The notes under the pieces are model-generated. The model saw only the letters and a program-made list of their open reading frames with translations, had not been told where the DNA came from and ran no database searches. 64,000 bases of DNA. Source: Sphingomonas_B tabacisoli. Its GTDB lineage: Bacteria > Pseudomonadota > Alphaproteobacteria > Sphingomonadales > Sphingomonadaceae. The position numbers and the translations under genes were made by a program. Numbering within the stretch: the first letter of the stretch is position 1; every line of letters begins with the position of its first letter. Positions 1 through 8,011 of this stretch are shown here, piece by piece. The stretch lies in contig NZ_JBHUDY010000001.1 in the NCBI RefSeq assembly GCF_042678385.1, positions 310,001-374,000 on the forward strand. The letters are read 5' to 3'.

Positions 1-279
1 GAGCAGCAGGATCGCGGCCGCCGTGATCTGCTTCGAGACGGAAGCGATCGGATAGGCGGCGGTCGTGGTGGGTGGGGAGGCATCGCCGCGCTGCCGACCA
101 TAAGCCTTGGCGAACTGGAGCTTGCCGTCCGTCACCACCGCCACCGATGCAGAGGGCGTGCCCGTGTCCTTCAGCGCCTGCGCGGCGATCCGGTCGATCT
201 GGGCAAGCTGCGCAGGGGTGAGGGGAGTGGCGAGGGCGGGAGTGGCGAAAAGGGCGAGCAGGAGCAGGGCTGGGCGCAT
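1..279 (-). CDS. Serine hydrolase, beta-lactamase/penicillin-binding-like (partial, C-terminus outside window)
   Basis: Reverse-strand reading frame that starts at the ATG at 279 and runs off the left edge, so only 93 N-terminal residues are visible. It begins with a hydrophobic signal peptide ending near ALA at residue 17, which suggests export. A short SVSK sequence near residue 84 fits the SxxK nucleophile/lysine motif of class C beta-lactamase-like hydrolases, and the preceding SASVAVVTDGKLQFAKAYG stretch is typical of that fold's N-terminus. The family includes esterases, D-aminopeptidases and beta-lactamases, so the substrate cannot be named. The YxN and KTG motifs lie beyond the window. 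Confidence 0.75.
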   Translation of the reverse strand, partial: MRPALLLLALFATPALATPLTPAQLAQIDRIAAQALKDTGTPSASVAVVTDGKLQFAKAYGRQRGDASPPTTTAAYPIASVSKQITAAAILLL

Positions 280-288
280 GGATTTTCC

Positions 289-375
289 CGTTTCCCGGCG
301 AAGGCCGGGATCCAGCTCTTCTTTGCAAGATGTGCTCGAGAAGAAAAGAGAGGTCCCGGCCTTCGCCGGGAAACG
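289..375. repeat. Long inverted repeat with perfect 22-bp arms
   Basis: Arms at 289-310 and 354-375 are exact reverse complements; their core reads CCCGGCGAAGGCCGGG. The 43-base loop has a weaker inner pairing of CTCTTCTTT with AAGAAAAGAG. It fills the gap between the serine hydrolase and the HAD gene, which are read in the same direction. It resembles the dispersed palindromic elements of sphingomonad genomes. It could also slow or end transcription, but it has no clear T-tract. Confidence 0.8.
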
Positions 376-376
376 A

Positions 377-985
377 TCAGAGGAGGCCGAGCAACTCCAG
401 CTCCATTCGCAGCGTCTCCGCATCCCGGAACAGGTGCCCGCGCATGCCGGCCGCCTCGGCGCCGGCCACATTTTCCGCCCGATCGTCGACGAAGATCAGT
501 TCTTCCGCCTTCATGCCGAACCGCTTGAGCGCCAGCTCGTATATCGTGGGCTCGGGCTTCACCATCCGCTCGGTGCCCGACACGACCACGTCGCGGAAAT
601 GGTCGAACACCGTCTCGGTCTTGCGAAACGGCTCCCAGAATTCACCGCTGAAATTGGTGATCGCGAACAGCGGCACGCCGCGTGCGTCCAACTCCGCCAC
701 CAACTCGGCCATGCCCTCGACCGGACCGCCGACGCTCTCGTTGAAGCGCGGCCCCCAAGCCTCGATCAGCGCGCGATGCTGTGGATGTTCGGCGATCAGC
801 TCCGCGCTGGTCTCGGCGAACGGCCGGCCGGCATCGTGCTGGAAATGCCATTCGTGCGTGACGACGTCGCGTAAGAATACGTCGAGCGCCCGATCGTCGT
901 CGATCAGGCGCTCGTACAGGAACCGCGGGTCCCAGGTGAAGAGGACATTGCCGACGTCGAAAACGACGCCGCGCACTTCCCCCAC
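377..985 (-). CDS. HAD-IA family hydrolase (YihX-like)
   Basis: A 202-residue haloacid dehalogenase-like protein. Motif I is FDVGNVLF with nucleophile Asp10; the DxGNV form is typical of YihX-type sugar-phosphate or flavin-phosphate phosphatases. ITNFS near residue 110 supplies motif II Ser/Thr, VKPEP supplies motif III Lys, and FVDDRAENV supplies motif IV acidic residues. The helical cap lies between motifs I and II. The start is a GTG at 985, only four bases after the rpmJ stop, so the two are probably co-transcribed. The substrate is not predictable. Confidence 0.85.
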   Translation of the reverse strand: MGEVRGVVFDVGNVLFTWDPRFLYERLIDDDRALDVFLRDVVTHEWHFQHDAGRPFAETSAELIAEHPQHRALIEAWGPRFNESVGGPVEGMAELVAELDARGVPLFAITNFSGEFWEPFRKTETVFDHFRDVVVSGTERMVKPEPTIYELALKRFGMKAEELIFVDDRAENVAGAEAAGMRGHLFRDAETLRMELELLGLL

Positions 986-989
986 GGCT

Positions 990-1115
990 TCAGCCCTGGC
1001 GGGCCTTGAAGCGGCGGTTCGTCTTGTTGATGACGTAGGTGCGGCCGCGACGGCGGATCACGCGGTTGTCCCGATGGCGGTCCTTCAGGGACTTGAGCGA
1101 GTTGACGATCTTCAT
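990..1115 (-). CDS. rpmJ: 50S ribosomal protein L36
   Basis: A 41-residue protein too short for the usual ORF cut-off, read leftward from ATG 1115 to TGA 990. It begins MKIVNSLKSLKDRH, is extremely basic and ends RRFKARQG, as expected for L36. It lacks the CxxC zinc-ribbon cysteines, so it is the zinc-independent long form found in alphaproteobacteria. It lies immediately upstream of the HAD hydrolase gene, and the AT-richer stretch upstream (about 1116-1180) presumably holds its promoter. Confidence 0.93.
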   Translation of the reverse strand: MKIVNSLKSLKDRHRDNRVIRRRGRTYVINKTNRRFKARQG

Positions 1116-1257
1116 GGTCTTTATAACCTGGTCCGAATCTGGGCTGAAAAGCGAGGCGCTCGCCTAGTCGAGAGGGGGACGAAGGTCAACCCAAAGCGCG
1201 CTTGCAGCTAATTACGCCTTCGATACGTTATGCGCAAAAGACTTGGAGGACAGTGAC

Positions 1258-1836
1258 ATGACGCTCCGTCCGCGCATCCTGTTGATGGCTTCGCTGCTGG
1301 GCCTGAGCGCCTGCATGACTGCGCCTGCGCCCGTCGAGGTGACACGATTTTCTCTCGGACCAGTAACCGAGCGTGGCACTGTCGCGATCGAACCCGGACC
1401 GGGCGCCCCCGCGGGCATGGAGTTCGACGCCTATGCCGGCGCCGTCGCGCGCGAGCTGACTGCTCTCGGTTTCGCGCCGGTGCAAGGCGTCGGCCAGAGT
1501 CTCTATGTGGCCGTGGTCAATGTCCGCTCCGGCGCGCGCGAACGGGCGGGCGGACGCTCGCCGGTCTCGATCGGCATCGGCGGCTCGACCGGCGGCTGGC
1601 ACAGCGGCGTCGGCGGCGGCATCAGCTTTGGGCTGGGCGGCGGGCGTGGCGGCCTCGTCGTCGGCACCGAACTGTCTACGCAATTGAAACGTCGGTCGGA
1701 TCAGAGCGTCGTCTGGGAAGGCCGCGCGCGCGGCGAAGCGTCGGAGCGCGATTCGGGCGCTTTGCCGGGCCGGCTGGCGAATGCCCTGTTCAAGGGCTTT
1801 CCGGGAGAGTCGGGCCGCACTATCAGCGTGCCATGA
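1258..1836 (+). CDS. Putative DUF4136-type lipoprotein
   Basis: A 192-residue secreted lipoprotein. The chosen ATG at 1258 follows a GGAGGA ribosome site at about 1246 and gives a signal peptide with lipobox LSAC near residue 19; the in-frame TTG at 1243 would place extra charged residues first and overlap the ribosome site. The mature part has an alternating beta-strand pattern, a Gly-rich GGSTGGWHSGVGGG-like segment, and a VVWEGRARG strand near the end, typical of DUF4136 outer-membrane-associated lipoproteins of unknown role. Its stop overlaps the start of the carboxypeptidase by four bases. Confidence 0.72.
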   Translation: MTLRPRILLMASLLGLSACMTAPAPVEVTRFSLGPVTERGTVAIEPGPGAPAGMEFDAYAGAVARELTALGFAPVQGVGQSLYVAVVNVRSGARERAGGRSPVSIGIGGSTGGWHSGVGGGISFGLGGGRGGLVVGTELSTQLKRRSDQSVVWEGRARGEASERDSGALPGRLANALFKGFPGESGRTISVP

Positions 1837-2951
1837 CCTTCAGCATCACAAGCGCTTTTGACAGCGGTAACATACGCGTCGTCAAGATCGACGGGACCGA
1901 AGCGGATCTCGAGATCGAGACCGATCACGGCTCCGATTTTTACCAGTGGTTTCACTTCCGCGTCGGCAACGCCGCGGGCCGCGAGCTGACGCTGCGCATC
2001 ACCAATGTGGCCGGCTCCGCCTATCCGCTGGGCTGGCCGAACTATCGCGCGCGCGTCTCCGAGGATCGCGACACCTGGGCGCTCGCCGACACCGATTTCA
2101 TCGATCAGGTGCTGACGATTCGCGTGCGCCCCCAGGGCAATGCGCTGTGGGTCGCCTATTTCGCGCCTTATTCGATGGAGCGGCATTACGATCTGGTCGC
2201 GCGCATGGCGGCAAAGCCCGGGGTCACCCAGCGCGAGCTGACCAAGACGCTCGATGGCCGTCCGCTCGACTGCCTGACGATGGGCGAGGGGGCGAAGCAG
2301 GTTTGGCTCTACGCCCGCCAGCATCCGGGCGAGAGCATGGCCGAATGGTGGATGGAAGGCGCGCTCGAAAAGCTCACCGACCCGAACGATGCGACCGGGC
2401 AGAGCCTGCGCGAAAAGGCGACGCTCAACATCGTGCCGAACATGAACCCGGACGGCAGCTTTCGCGGTCATCTGCGCACCAACGCGGTCGGCGTGAACCT
2501 CAATCGCGAATGGCACGCGCCGTCGGAAGACCGCAGCCCGGAAGTGCTCGCGGTCCGCAACGCGATGGACGCCACCGGCGTCGACTTCGCGATGGACGTG
2601 CATGGCGACGAGGCGATCGCCGCCAATTTCCTCGCCGGCTTCGAAGGCATCCCGTCGTTCAGCGCCGACAAGGGGGCGCTCTACAACCGCTTCCGCGACA
2701 CCCTCGCCGAGCGCACGCCCGATTTCCAGGTGGCCAAGGGCTATGAGGTCGCGCCGCCGGGCAAGGCGAACATGTCGATGTCGACCACCCAGCTTGCCGA
2801 GCGCTACGGCGCGGTGTCGATGACGCTCGAAATGCCGTTCAAGGATCACGACGACAATCCGGACCCCCAGTTCGGCTGGTCGCCCGAGCGCTGCAAGAAG
2901 CTCGCGCACGCCTGCCTCGACAATCTCGCCGCGATGATCGATCTGCTGTGA
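1833..2951 (+). CDS. M14 zinc carboxypeptidase, cytosolic-carboxypeptidase-like
   Basis: A 372-residue metallopeptidase with no signal peptide. An N-terminal beta-sandwich of about 120 residues (FYQWFHFRV, YPLGWPNY) matches the cytosolic carboxypeptidase N-domain. The M14 domain shows zinc ligands His164 and Glu167 in HPGES, His257 in MDVHGDE, the substrate-binding pair Asn224-Arg225 in NLNREW, and catalytic Glu333 in TLEMPF. Eukaryotic relatives trim polyglutamate tails; bacterial substrates are largely unknown. ATGA overlap with the lipoprotein gene indicates translational coupling. Assignment to M14 is firm; the substrate is not. Confidence 0.9.
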   Translation: MTFSITSAFDSGNIRVVKIDGTEADLEIETDHGSDFYQWFHFRVGNAAGRELTLRITNVAGSAYPLGWPNYRARVSEDRDTWALADTDFIDQVLTIRVRPQGNALWVAYFAPYSMERHYDLVARMAAKPGVTQRELTKTLDGRPLDCLTMGEGAKQVWLYARQHPGESMAEWWMEGALEKLTDPNDATGQSLREKATLNIVPNMNPDGSFRGHLRTNAVGVNLNREWHAPSEDRSPEVLAVRNAMDATGVDFAMDVHGDEAIAANFLAGFEGIPSFSADKGALYNRFRDTLAERTPDFQVAKGYEVAPPGKANMSMSTTQLAERYGAVSMTLEMPFKDHDDNPDPQFGWSPERCKKLAHACLDNLAAMIDLL

Positions 2952-2965
2952 ACTAATCTCCCGCA

Positions 2966-3050
2966 CCGTTCGGCCTGAGCCTGTCGAAGGCCTCCCTTCT
3001 TTTTCCGCACCAGAAGAAAGGGAGGGCTTCGACAAGCTCAGCCCGAACGG
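2966..3050. repeat. Dispersed palindromic repeat, copy 1 (CCGTTCGG...CCGAACGG)
   Basis: Two imperfect complementary arms of about 35 bases, starting CCGTTCGGCCTGAGC and ending GCTCAGCCCGAACGG, enclose a short loop. The same arms recur at 51299-51389 after pheT with a different loop, so this is a mobile-looking or REP-type repeat rather than a gene-specific terminator. It sits between the carboxypeptidase and gpmA, both read rightward. Confidence 0.85.
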
Positions 3051-3074
3051 AGTTTGGGGTCACCAGGAGCCCAA

Positions 3075-3761
3075 ATGCCCACGCTCGTTCTGATCCGTCA
3101 CGGCCAATCGGCCTGGAATCTCGAAAACCGCTTCACCGGCTGGTGGGACGTCGACCTGACCGAGAAAGGCGCGGCCGAAGCGAAAGCGGCAGGCGAGCTG
3201 CTTGCCGCGAAAGGCCTGGATTTCGACCGCTGCTTCACCAGCTATCAGACCCGCGCGATCAAGACGCTCAACATCGCGCTGGAAGCGATGGGCCGGCTTT
3301 GGCTGCCCGTCGATAAGCATTGGCGGCTGAACGAGCGCCATTATGGCGGGCTGACCGGGCTCGACAAGGCGGAGACGGCGGCGAAACATGGCGATGCCCA
3401 GGTGAAGATCTGGCGCCGCAGCTTCGACGTGCCGCCGCCGCCGATCGAGGCGGGCAGTGCGTTCGATCTGTCGGGCGACCGCCGCTATGCCGGCGTGCAG
3501 GTGCCCGCGACCGAGAGCCTGAAGGATACGATCGCCCGCGTCCTGCCCTATTGGGAACAGACGATCGCTCCCGCGCTTCTAGCCGGCGAACGGGTGCTGA
3601 TCTCCGCCCACGGCAATTCGCTCCGCGCGCTGGTCAAGCACCTGTCGCACATCCCGGACAGCGAGATCACCGAGCTTGAGATCCCGACCGGCCAGCCGAT
3701 CGTGTACGAGCTGAACGAAGCGCTGGAAGCACAGGATCGCTATTATCTGAGCGAGCGGTAG
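3075..3761 (+). CDS. gpmA: 2,3-bisphosphoglycerate-dependent phosphoglycerate mutase
   Basis: A 228-residue cytosolic enzyme interconverting 3- and 2-phosphoglycerate in glycolysis and gluconeogenesis. The phosphohistidine motif LIRHGQSAWN carries His9, and FTGWWDVDLTEKG and the later ISAHGNSLRAL (second His) are diagnostic of dPGM. The ATG at 3075 is preceded by CAGGAG; an in-frame start at 3054 would only add a non-conserved extension. The gene has a slightly short C-terminus, as in alphaproteobacterial forms. A strong hairpin follows the stop directly. Confidence 0.96.
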   Translation: MPTLVLIRHGQSAWNLENRFTGWWDVDLTEKGAAEAKAAGELLAAKGLDFDRCFTSYQTRAIKTLNIALEAMGRLWLPVDKHWRLNERHYGGLTGLDKAETAAKHGDAQVKIWRRSFDVPPPPIEAGSAFDLSGDRRYAGVQVPATESLKDTIARVLPYWEQTIAPALLAGERVLISAHGNSLRALVKHLSHIPDSEITELEIPTGQPIVYELNEALEAQDRYYLSER

Positions 3762-3764
3762 TTC

Positions 3765-3791
3765 AACCCTCTCCCCGTTGGGGCGAGGGTT
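3765..3791. terminator. Bidirectional hairpin terminator between gpmA and the leftward gene
   Basis: Stem AACCCTC-T-CCCC / GGGG-C-GAGGGTT around loop GTT. It begins four bases after the gpmA stop and three bases before the stop of the convergent gene, so it is placed to end both transcripts. The T-tract is short (TTATTT on the plus side). Confidence 0.6.
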
Positions 3792-3794
3792 ATT

Positions 3795-4301
3795 TCACCC
3801 CAGCTTCCCGAACTTCGCTTCATACCCCGCCGTGTCGCCGGCCGCGAGCAGCCGTGCCTGCTCGACCCACTGGTCGCGGGCGATGCGGCCCTTGAACGCG
3901 CCGAGCTGCGCGTCGACCCGCTCCACATCGGCATCGGTCCACGCCGCGATCTGGTCGTAGCGGGTGACGCCCAGACCATTCAGAAGTGCTGCGACCTTGG
4001 GGCCGACGCCCTTCATGCGGGTTAGCTCATCGGCGGGTCCAGCCGGGATGGCGTGGATCGGCTCGACCAGTGCTTCCGGCTCGGGCGGCAGCGGCGCGGG
4101 TTCCATGACCGGAGGCGTATCGACCGGCGCTACGGCAGGGCCGACTACGACCGGCGAGACTTCCTCGCGTCGTTCGACCGGAGTCGCCGGCTTATTCGCT
4201 TCGACGCGCTTGCCGCTGTTGCCGACCAGCCACCAGAGCGCGATCAGCAGCACGACGATGCCGACGACGATCAGAACCCAATTCTGTTCGAGCCATTCCA
4301 T
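3795..4301 (-). CDS. Single-span membrane protein with C-terminal helix-hairpin-helix-type domain
   Basis: 168 residues. One transmembrane helix (WVLIVVGIVVLLIALWWLVG, about residues 7-26) is followed by a Pro/Val/Glu-rich linker and then a compact C-terminal domain starting LTRMKGVGPKVAALLNGLG. That segment matches the helix-hairpin-helix pattern seen in the DUF4332 / L21-fusion type proteins of alphaproteobacteria, which would normally bind DNA non-specifically. It lies three bases after purD on the same strand and is probably co-transcribed with it. Its function is unknown; the tether of an HhH module to the membrane is unusual. Confidence 0.75.
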   Translation of the reverse strand: MEWLEQNWVLIVVGIVVLLIALWWLVGNSGKRVEANKPATPVERREEVSPVVVGPAVAPVDTPPVMEPAPLPPEPEALVEPIHAIPAGPADELTRMKGVGPKVAALLNGLGVTRYDQIAAWTDADVERVDAQLGAFKGRIARDQWVEQARLLAAGDTAGYEAKFGKLG

Positions 4302-4304
4302 GGT

Positions 4305-5564
4305 TCAGCCCCTCTCTTTCGTTTCGCGCGCGACTTCGCGCCAGCCTATGTCGCGGCGGCAAAAGCCGCTCGGGAAGCGGATGCGATCGACGGCTGTATA
4401 GGCCGCATGCTGTGCCCAGCGCACCGTCGGCCCCTCGGCCGTCACCGCCAGTACGCGCCCGCCCGATGCGACCAGCCTGCCGTCCTGCTCCTTGGTGCCC
4501 GCCTGGAACACGATCGTGCCCGCCGCTTCGGCATCGTCGATGTCGTCGATCTCGCCGCCCGTCTCCGGCGTGCCGGGATAGCCCCTGGCCGCCATCACCA
4601 CCGTCAGCGCGACCCGGTCTGAGAAGCGCACGTCCGCGCCTTCGAGCTTGCCTTCGGCGCAGGCCAACAGCAGCTCCAGCAGATCGCTTTCCAGCCGCGG
4701 CATCAGCACCTGGCATTCGGGATCGCCGAAGCGAGCATTGTATTCGATCAGCTTGGGGCCCGTCGGTGTCAGCATGAGTCCGGCATAGAGTACGCCCACG
4801 AACGGCGTTCCCGCCTCGGCCATCGCCTTGACCGTCGGCTCGACGATCTCGCGCATCGCCTGCCGCTCCAGCGCCGGCGTCAGCACGCGAGCCGGCGAAT
4901 AGGCGCCCATGCCGCCGGTGTTCGGCCCCACGTCGCCGTCGCCGACACGCTTGTGGTCCTGCGCCGATCCGAACGGCACGACCGTCGTGCCATCCGACAG
5001 CGCAAACAGGCTCGCTTCCTCGCCGTCGAGGAACTCCTCGATCACCATCGGCCCGTCGGCGGCACGGATCGCCTGCTCAGCTTCCTCGCGCGTGCTCGCG
5101 ATCACGACGCCCTTGCCGGCCGCCAGTCCGTCCGCCTTGATCACCACCGGCAGCCCGAACGGCGCGAGCCGGGCGAGGCCGTCCTCCGCATGCTCCGCCC
5201 GCACATAGCCCGCGGTTGGAATGCCGGCGTTCGCGCAAAGGTCCTTGGTGAAACCCTTCGATCCTTCGAGCTGGGCCGCGGCCCTGCCCGGGCCGAACAC
5301 CGGCACTCCGGCCGCGCGCAGATCGTCGGCCAGCCCGGCCACCAGCGGCGCTTCGGGACCGATCACCACCAGCCCGATCTGCTGCCGGCGGCAAAAGCCG
5401 ATCACGGCCTCATGATCGGCCACATCCATCGCGACCAGCTCGGCGTGGCGCGCGATGCCCGGATTGCCGGGCGCGGCGAACAGCTTGCCCAGCCGCGCGC
5501 TTTGCGCCAATTTCCAGGCCAGCGCATGCTCGCGCCCTCCCGAACCGATCAGCAGGACGTTCAT
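4305..5564 (-). CDS. purD: Phosphoribosylamine--glycine ligase
   Basis: 419 residues, the usual length for GARS. It joins phosphoribosylamine and glycine with ATP in the second step of purine synthesis. The N-domain begins MNVLLIGSGGREHALAWKL; the ATP-grasp part shows KADGLAAGKGVV, GPMVIEEFLDGEEAS and FNARFGDPECQ-like EYNARFGDPE. The ATG at 5564 overlaps, in opposite orientation, the ATG proposed for xseA (bases 5562-5565 read CATG). The promoter must therefore lie inside xseA or use an unusual arrangement. Confidence 0.96.
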   Translation of the reverse strand: MNVLLIGSGGREHALAWKLAQSARLGKLFAAPGNPGIARHAELVAMDVADHEAVIGFCRRQQIGLVVIGPEAPLVAGLADDLRAAGVPVFGPGRAAAQLEGSKGFTKDLCANAGIPTAGYVRAEHAEDGLARLAPFGLPVVIKADGLAAGKGVVIASTREEAEQAIRAADGPMVIEEFLDGEEASLFALSDGTTVVPFGSAQDHKRVGDGDVGPNTGGMGAYSPARVLTPALERQAMREIVEPTVKAMAEAGTPFVGVLYAGLMLTPTGPKLIEYNARFGDPECQVLMPRLESDLLELLLACAEGKLEGADVRFSDRVALTVVMAARGYPGTPETGGEIDDIDDAEAAGTIVFQAGTKEQDGRLVASGGRVLAVTAEGPTVRWAQHAAYTAVDRIRFPSGFCRRDIGWREVARETKERG

Positions 5565-6945
5565 GGCTTCAGGATTCTCCCAAACGGCGGCGCCCGATAC
5601 GGCGGACGCGCGGCTGTTAGCGGACAGTCAGCCGGGCGACAACGCGCCCGCGCTCAGCGTGTCGGAGCTGGCGTTTGCGCTGAAGCGCGTGGTCGAGGAC
5701 AGCTTCGGCCTGGTGCGGCTGCGCGGCGAGATCAGCGGCTACAAGCGCGCCGCCTCGGGCCATGCCTATCTGACGTTGAAGGACGACAAGGCCTGCATCG
5801 ACGCGGTGATGTGGAAAGCGGGCGTCGCCTCGCTCCCCTTCCGACCCGAGGACGGGATCGAGGTGATCGCGACCGGCAAGCTCACCACCTATCCCGGCCG
5901 CTCCAAATACCAGATCGTGATCGAGCGGCTGGAGCTCGCCGGCGAAGGCGCGCTGACGCTGCTTCTCGAAAAGCTGAAGGCAAAACTCGGCGCCGAGGGG
6001 CTGTTCGAGAGCGCGCGAAAGAAGAAGCTGCCGTTCCTGCCGCAGCGAATCGGCGTCGTGACATCACCGACGGGCGCGGTGATCCGCGACATCCTGCACC
6101 GGCTGGAAGATCGCTGCCCGACGCATGTGCTGGTCTGGCCTGTGCTGGTGCAGGGGCAAGGCGCGGCGGACCAGGTCGCGGCGGCGATCGGCGCCTTCTG
6201 CCGGATGCCGGACGGACAGCGGCCGGACCTCATCATCGTCGCGCGCGGCGGCGGCTCGATCGAGGACCTCTGGGCGTTCAACGAGGAAGTGGTCGTCCGC
6301 GCCGTTGCCGGCTGCACGATCCCGATCATCTCCGCGGTCGGACATGAAACCGACACCACGCTGTGCGACTATGCCGCCGACGTCCGCGCGCCGACGCCGA
6401 CCGCCGCGGCCGAGATGGCGGTGCCGGTCCGGGCCGAGCTCCGCGCCTATGTCCGTGACCAGGGCGCGCGGATGGAACGCTGCGCGCGGCGCTATCATGA
6501 GCGCGGCGCCGAGCGGCTGAGCGGCCTCGCGCGGTTGCTGCCGACGCCGGCCTCGCTGCTCGACCCACAGCGCCAGCGCGTCGACGACTATGGCGAGCGG
6601 CTGCGGCGCGGGCTCGGCCGGCGCGTCGCCGATGCGCGCGGCGAACTGGCGCGGGCCGGCGGCGCGCTGCGCCCGACCTTGCTCGCGACCAAGCTCGACC
6701 GCGCCCGCGATCGGCTGCAGTCGGTGTGGCGGCTGGCGCAGTCGGTGAACCCTGAAAACCTGCTCGCCCGCGGCTATGCCTGGGTCGAGGGCCGGGCCGG
6801 CGGCGTCGTCACCAGCGCGGCGCAGGCGCGGACGGCCGCCGCCTTGCGCCTGCATTTCGCCGACGGCACGGTTGACGCGCGCATCGAACGCGCCACATCT
6901 GGCGCGAAGCGCGAGGCGCCGCCCAGCCAGCCCTCGCTATTGTAA
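5563..6945 (+). CDS. xseA: Exodeoxyribonuclease VII large subunit
   Basis: 460 residues. XseA with XseB degrades single-stranded DNA to oligonucleotides. An N-terminal OB-fold (LSVSELAFALKRVVED, LRGEISGYKRAASGH) is followed by the catalytic region with VVTSPTGAVIRDI, IIVARGGGSIEDLWAFNEE and SAVGHETDTTLCDYAAD, a coiled-coil part, and a C-terminal LLARGYAWV strand. The start is uncertain: ATG 5563 overlaps the purD ATG on the other strand, and a longer frame exists back to 5455 inside purD. The true start may be a downstream GTG near the OB-fold. Confidence 0.95.
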   Translation: MASGFSQTAAPDTADARLLADSQPGDNAPALSVSELAFALKRVVEDSFGLVRLRGEISGYKRAASGHAYLTLKDDKACIDAVMWKAGVASLPFRPEDGIEVIATGKLTTYPGRSKYQIVIERLELAGEGALTLLLEKLKAKLGAEGLFESARKKKLPFLPQRIGVVTSPTGAVIRDILHRLEDRCPTHVLVWPVLVQGQGAADQVAAAIGAFCRMPDGQRPDLIIVARGGGSIEDLWAFNEEVVVRAVAGCTIPIISAVGHETDTTLCDYAADVRAPTPTAAAEMAVPVRAELRAYVRDQGARMERCARRYHERGAERLSGLARLLPTPASLLDPQRQRVDDYGERLRRGLGRRVADARGELARAGGALRPTLLATKLDRARDRLQSVWRLAQSVNPENLLARGYAWVEGRAGGVVTSAAQARTAAALRLHFADGTVDARIERATSGAKREAPPSQPSLL

Positions 6946-6962
6946 GAAGGTCGTCCGTTCCG

Positions 6963-7163
6963 ATGCTGATGTTCAACCGCAGCCAGCCCGCCCGGCTCCA
7001 TTATATGGCGAACGGTTTCCGCGTGCTTTCGCAGGGCGATCACGTCGTCTGCGCGGTGTCGGGCGAAAAGATCCCGCTCGATGCGCTGCGTTACTGGTCG
7101 GTCGTTCGGCAGGAAGCCTATGCGACCGCCGAGATCGCCACTCAGGCGCTTGCCAAGAAGTGA
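6963..7163 (+). CDS. DUF2093 domain-containing protein
   Basis: A 66-residue soluble protein matching the alphaproteobacterial DUF2093 family, with the conserved LHYMANGFRVLSQGDHVVCAVSG core and a LDALRYWSVVRQEAYA tail. No catalytic motif is visible and the role is unknown. It follows xseA by 17 bases, and its TGA overlaps the GTG of the M23 peptidase, so xseA, this gene and the peptidase probably form one operon. Confidence 0.85.
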   Translation: MLMFNRSQPARLHYMANGFRVLSQGDHVVCAVSGEKIPLDALRYWSVVRQEAYATAEIATQALAKK

Positions 7164-8011
7164 AACGCGCGCTCCTGCCGCTCGCGGCGCTGGTTTCGAT
7201 CGCTGCCGGGCCTGCCGATGATTTCCACCTCTTCGGAAAGATCGAGCAGGGCGGCGTCGCCTATGGCACCGCACCGACCGGAACAGTGAGCCTGACGCTG
7301 GCGGGCCAGCCGGTCCCGCTCGCGCCGAACGGCCGCTTCATGCTCGGCTTCGACCGCGACGCGCCGGCGAGCGCCACGCTGGAGGCGCGCAACGTCGCAG
7401 GCGCGGTCACGACGCAAACGCTGCAGATCGCGCCACACGCCTGGCGGCTCGAGAAAGTCGACGTGCCGAAGCGGCCGGGCGTCACCAACGAGGAATTCGA
7501 AAAGCTCCGCGCGCCGGAGATCGCGCGCATCAACGCCGCGCGCGCGGTGAATGCGCAAAGCGAGGGCTGGCACCAGCATTTCGTCTGGCCGGCGCAGGGC
7601 CGCATCAGCGGTGTGTTCGGATCGCAGCGTATCTATCGCGGCGGAGAGCGCGGCGACTATCATGCGGGCGTCGATATTGCAGGCGGGGCGGGGGCGCCGG
7701 TCACGGCGCCGGCGGACGGCGTGGTCGTGCTCGCGGCGGACAAGCCCTTCACGCTGGAAGGCAATCTGCTGATCATCGACCACGGCATGGGGCTGAACAG
7801 CGCGTTCCTGCACCTCTCGCGCATCGACGTAAAGCAGGGTGATCATGTGAAGAAGGGCCAGCTGATCGGCGCGATCGGCAGCTCCGGCCGCGCAACCGGT
7901 CCGCACCTTCACTGGGCGCTCAAATGGAAGGACGCGCGCATCGATCCGATGGCGCTCACCGGAGCGATGCCCGGCCAGGATCTGAGCAAAGTGCCGGTGG
8001 TGACGAACTAG
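7160..8011 (+). CDS. M23 family metallopeptidase (LytM-type murein hydrolase)
   Basis: 283 residues. The GTG at 7160 overlaps the DUF2093 stop and gives a signal peptide (RALLPLAALVSIAAG), so the enzyme is probably periplasmic. The C-terminal M23 domain has HAGVD with the first zinc His, VVVLAADKPFTLEGNLLIIDHG and the HLH zinc motif in GPHLHWALK. Such enzymes cut peptidoglycan cross-links or act as activators of amidases. A longer reading frame back to 6776 lies inside xseA and is rejected. Its TAG and the TAG of the convergent transporter overlap within one CTAG. Confidence 0.9.
   Translation: MKRALLPLAALVSIAAGPADDFHLFGKIEQGGVAYGTAPTGTVSLTLAGQPVPLAPNGRFMLGFDRDAPASATLEARNVAGAVTTQTLQIAPHAWRLEKVDVPKRPGVTNEEFEKLRAPEIARINAARAVNAQSEGWHQHFVWPAQGRISGVFGSQRIYRGGERGDYHAGVDIAGGAGAPVTAPADGVVVLAADKPFTLEGNLLIIDHGMGLNSAFLHLSRIDVKQGDHVKKGQLIGAIGSSGRATGPHLHWALKWKDARIDPMALTGAMPGQDLSKVPVVTN

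Noticed and set aside
377..1211. Long plus-strand frames over the HAD/rpmJ region (including a frame from 330 to 1211)
   Set aside because: They run opposite to a HAD gene with intact motifs and to rpmJ, are Arg/Ser-rich and low-complexity, and have no recognisable domain. They are shadows of high-GC coding.
1701..3035. 444-codon minus-strand frame opposite the lipoprotein and M14 genes
   Set aside because: Its His/Arg/Ala-rich composition mirrors the real plus-strand M14 gene, whose zinc residues are intact. No motif supports it.
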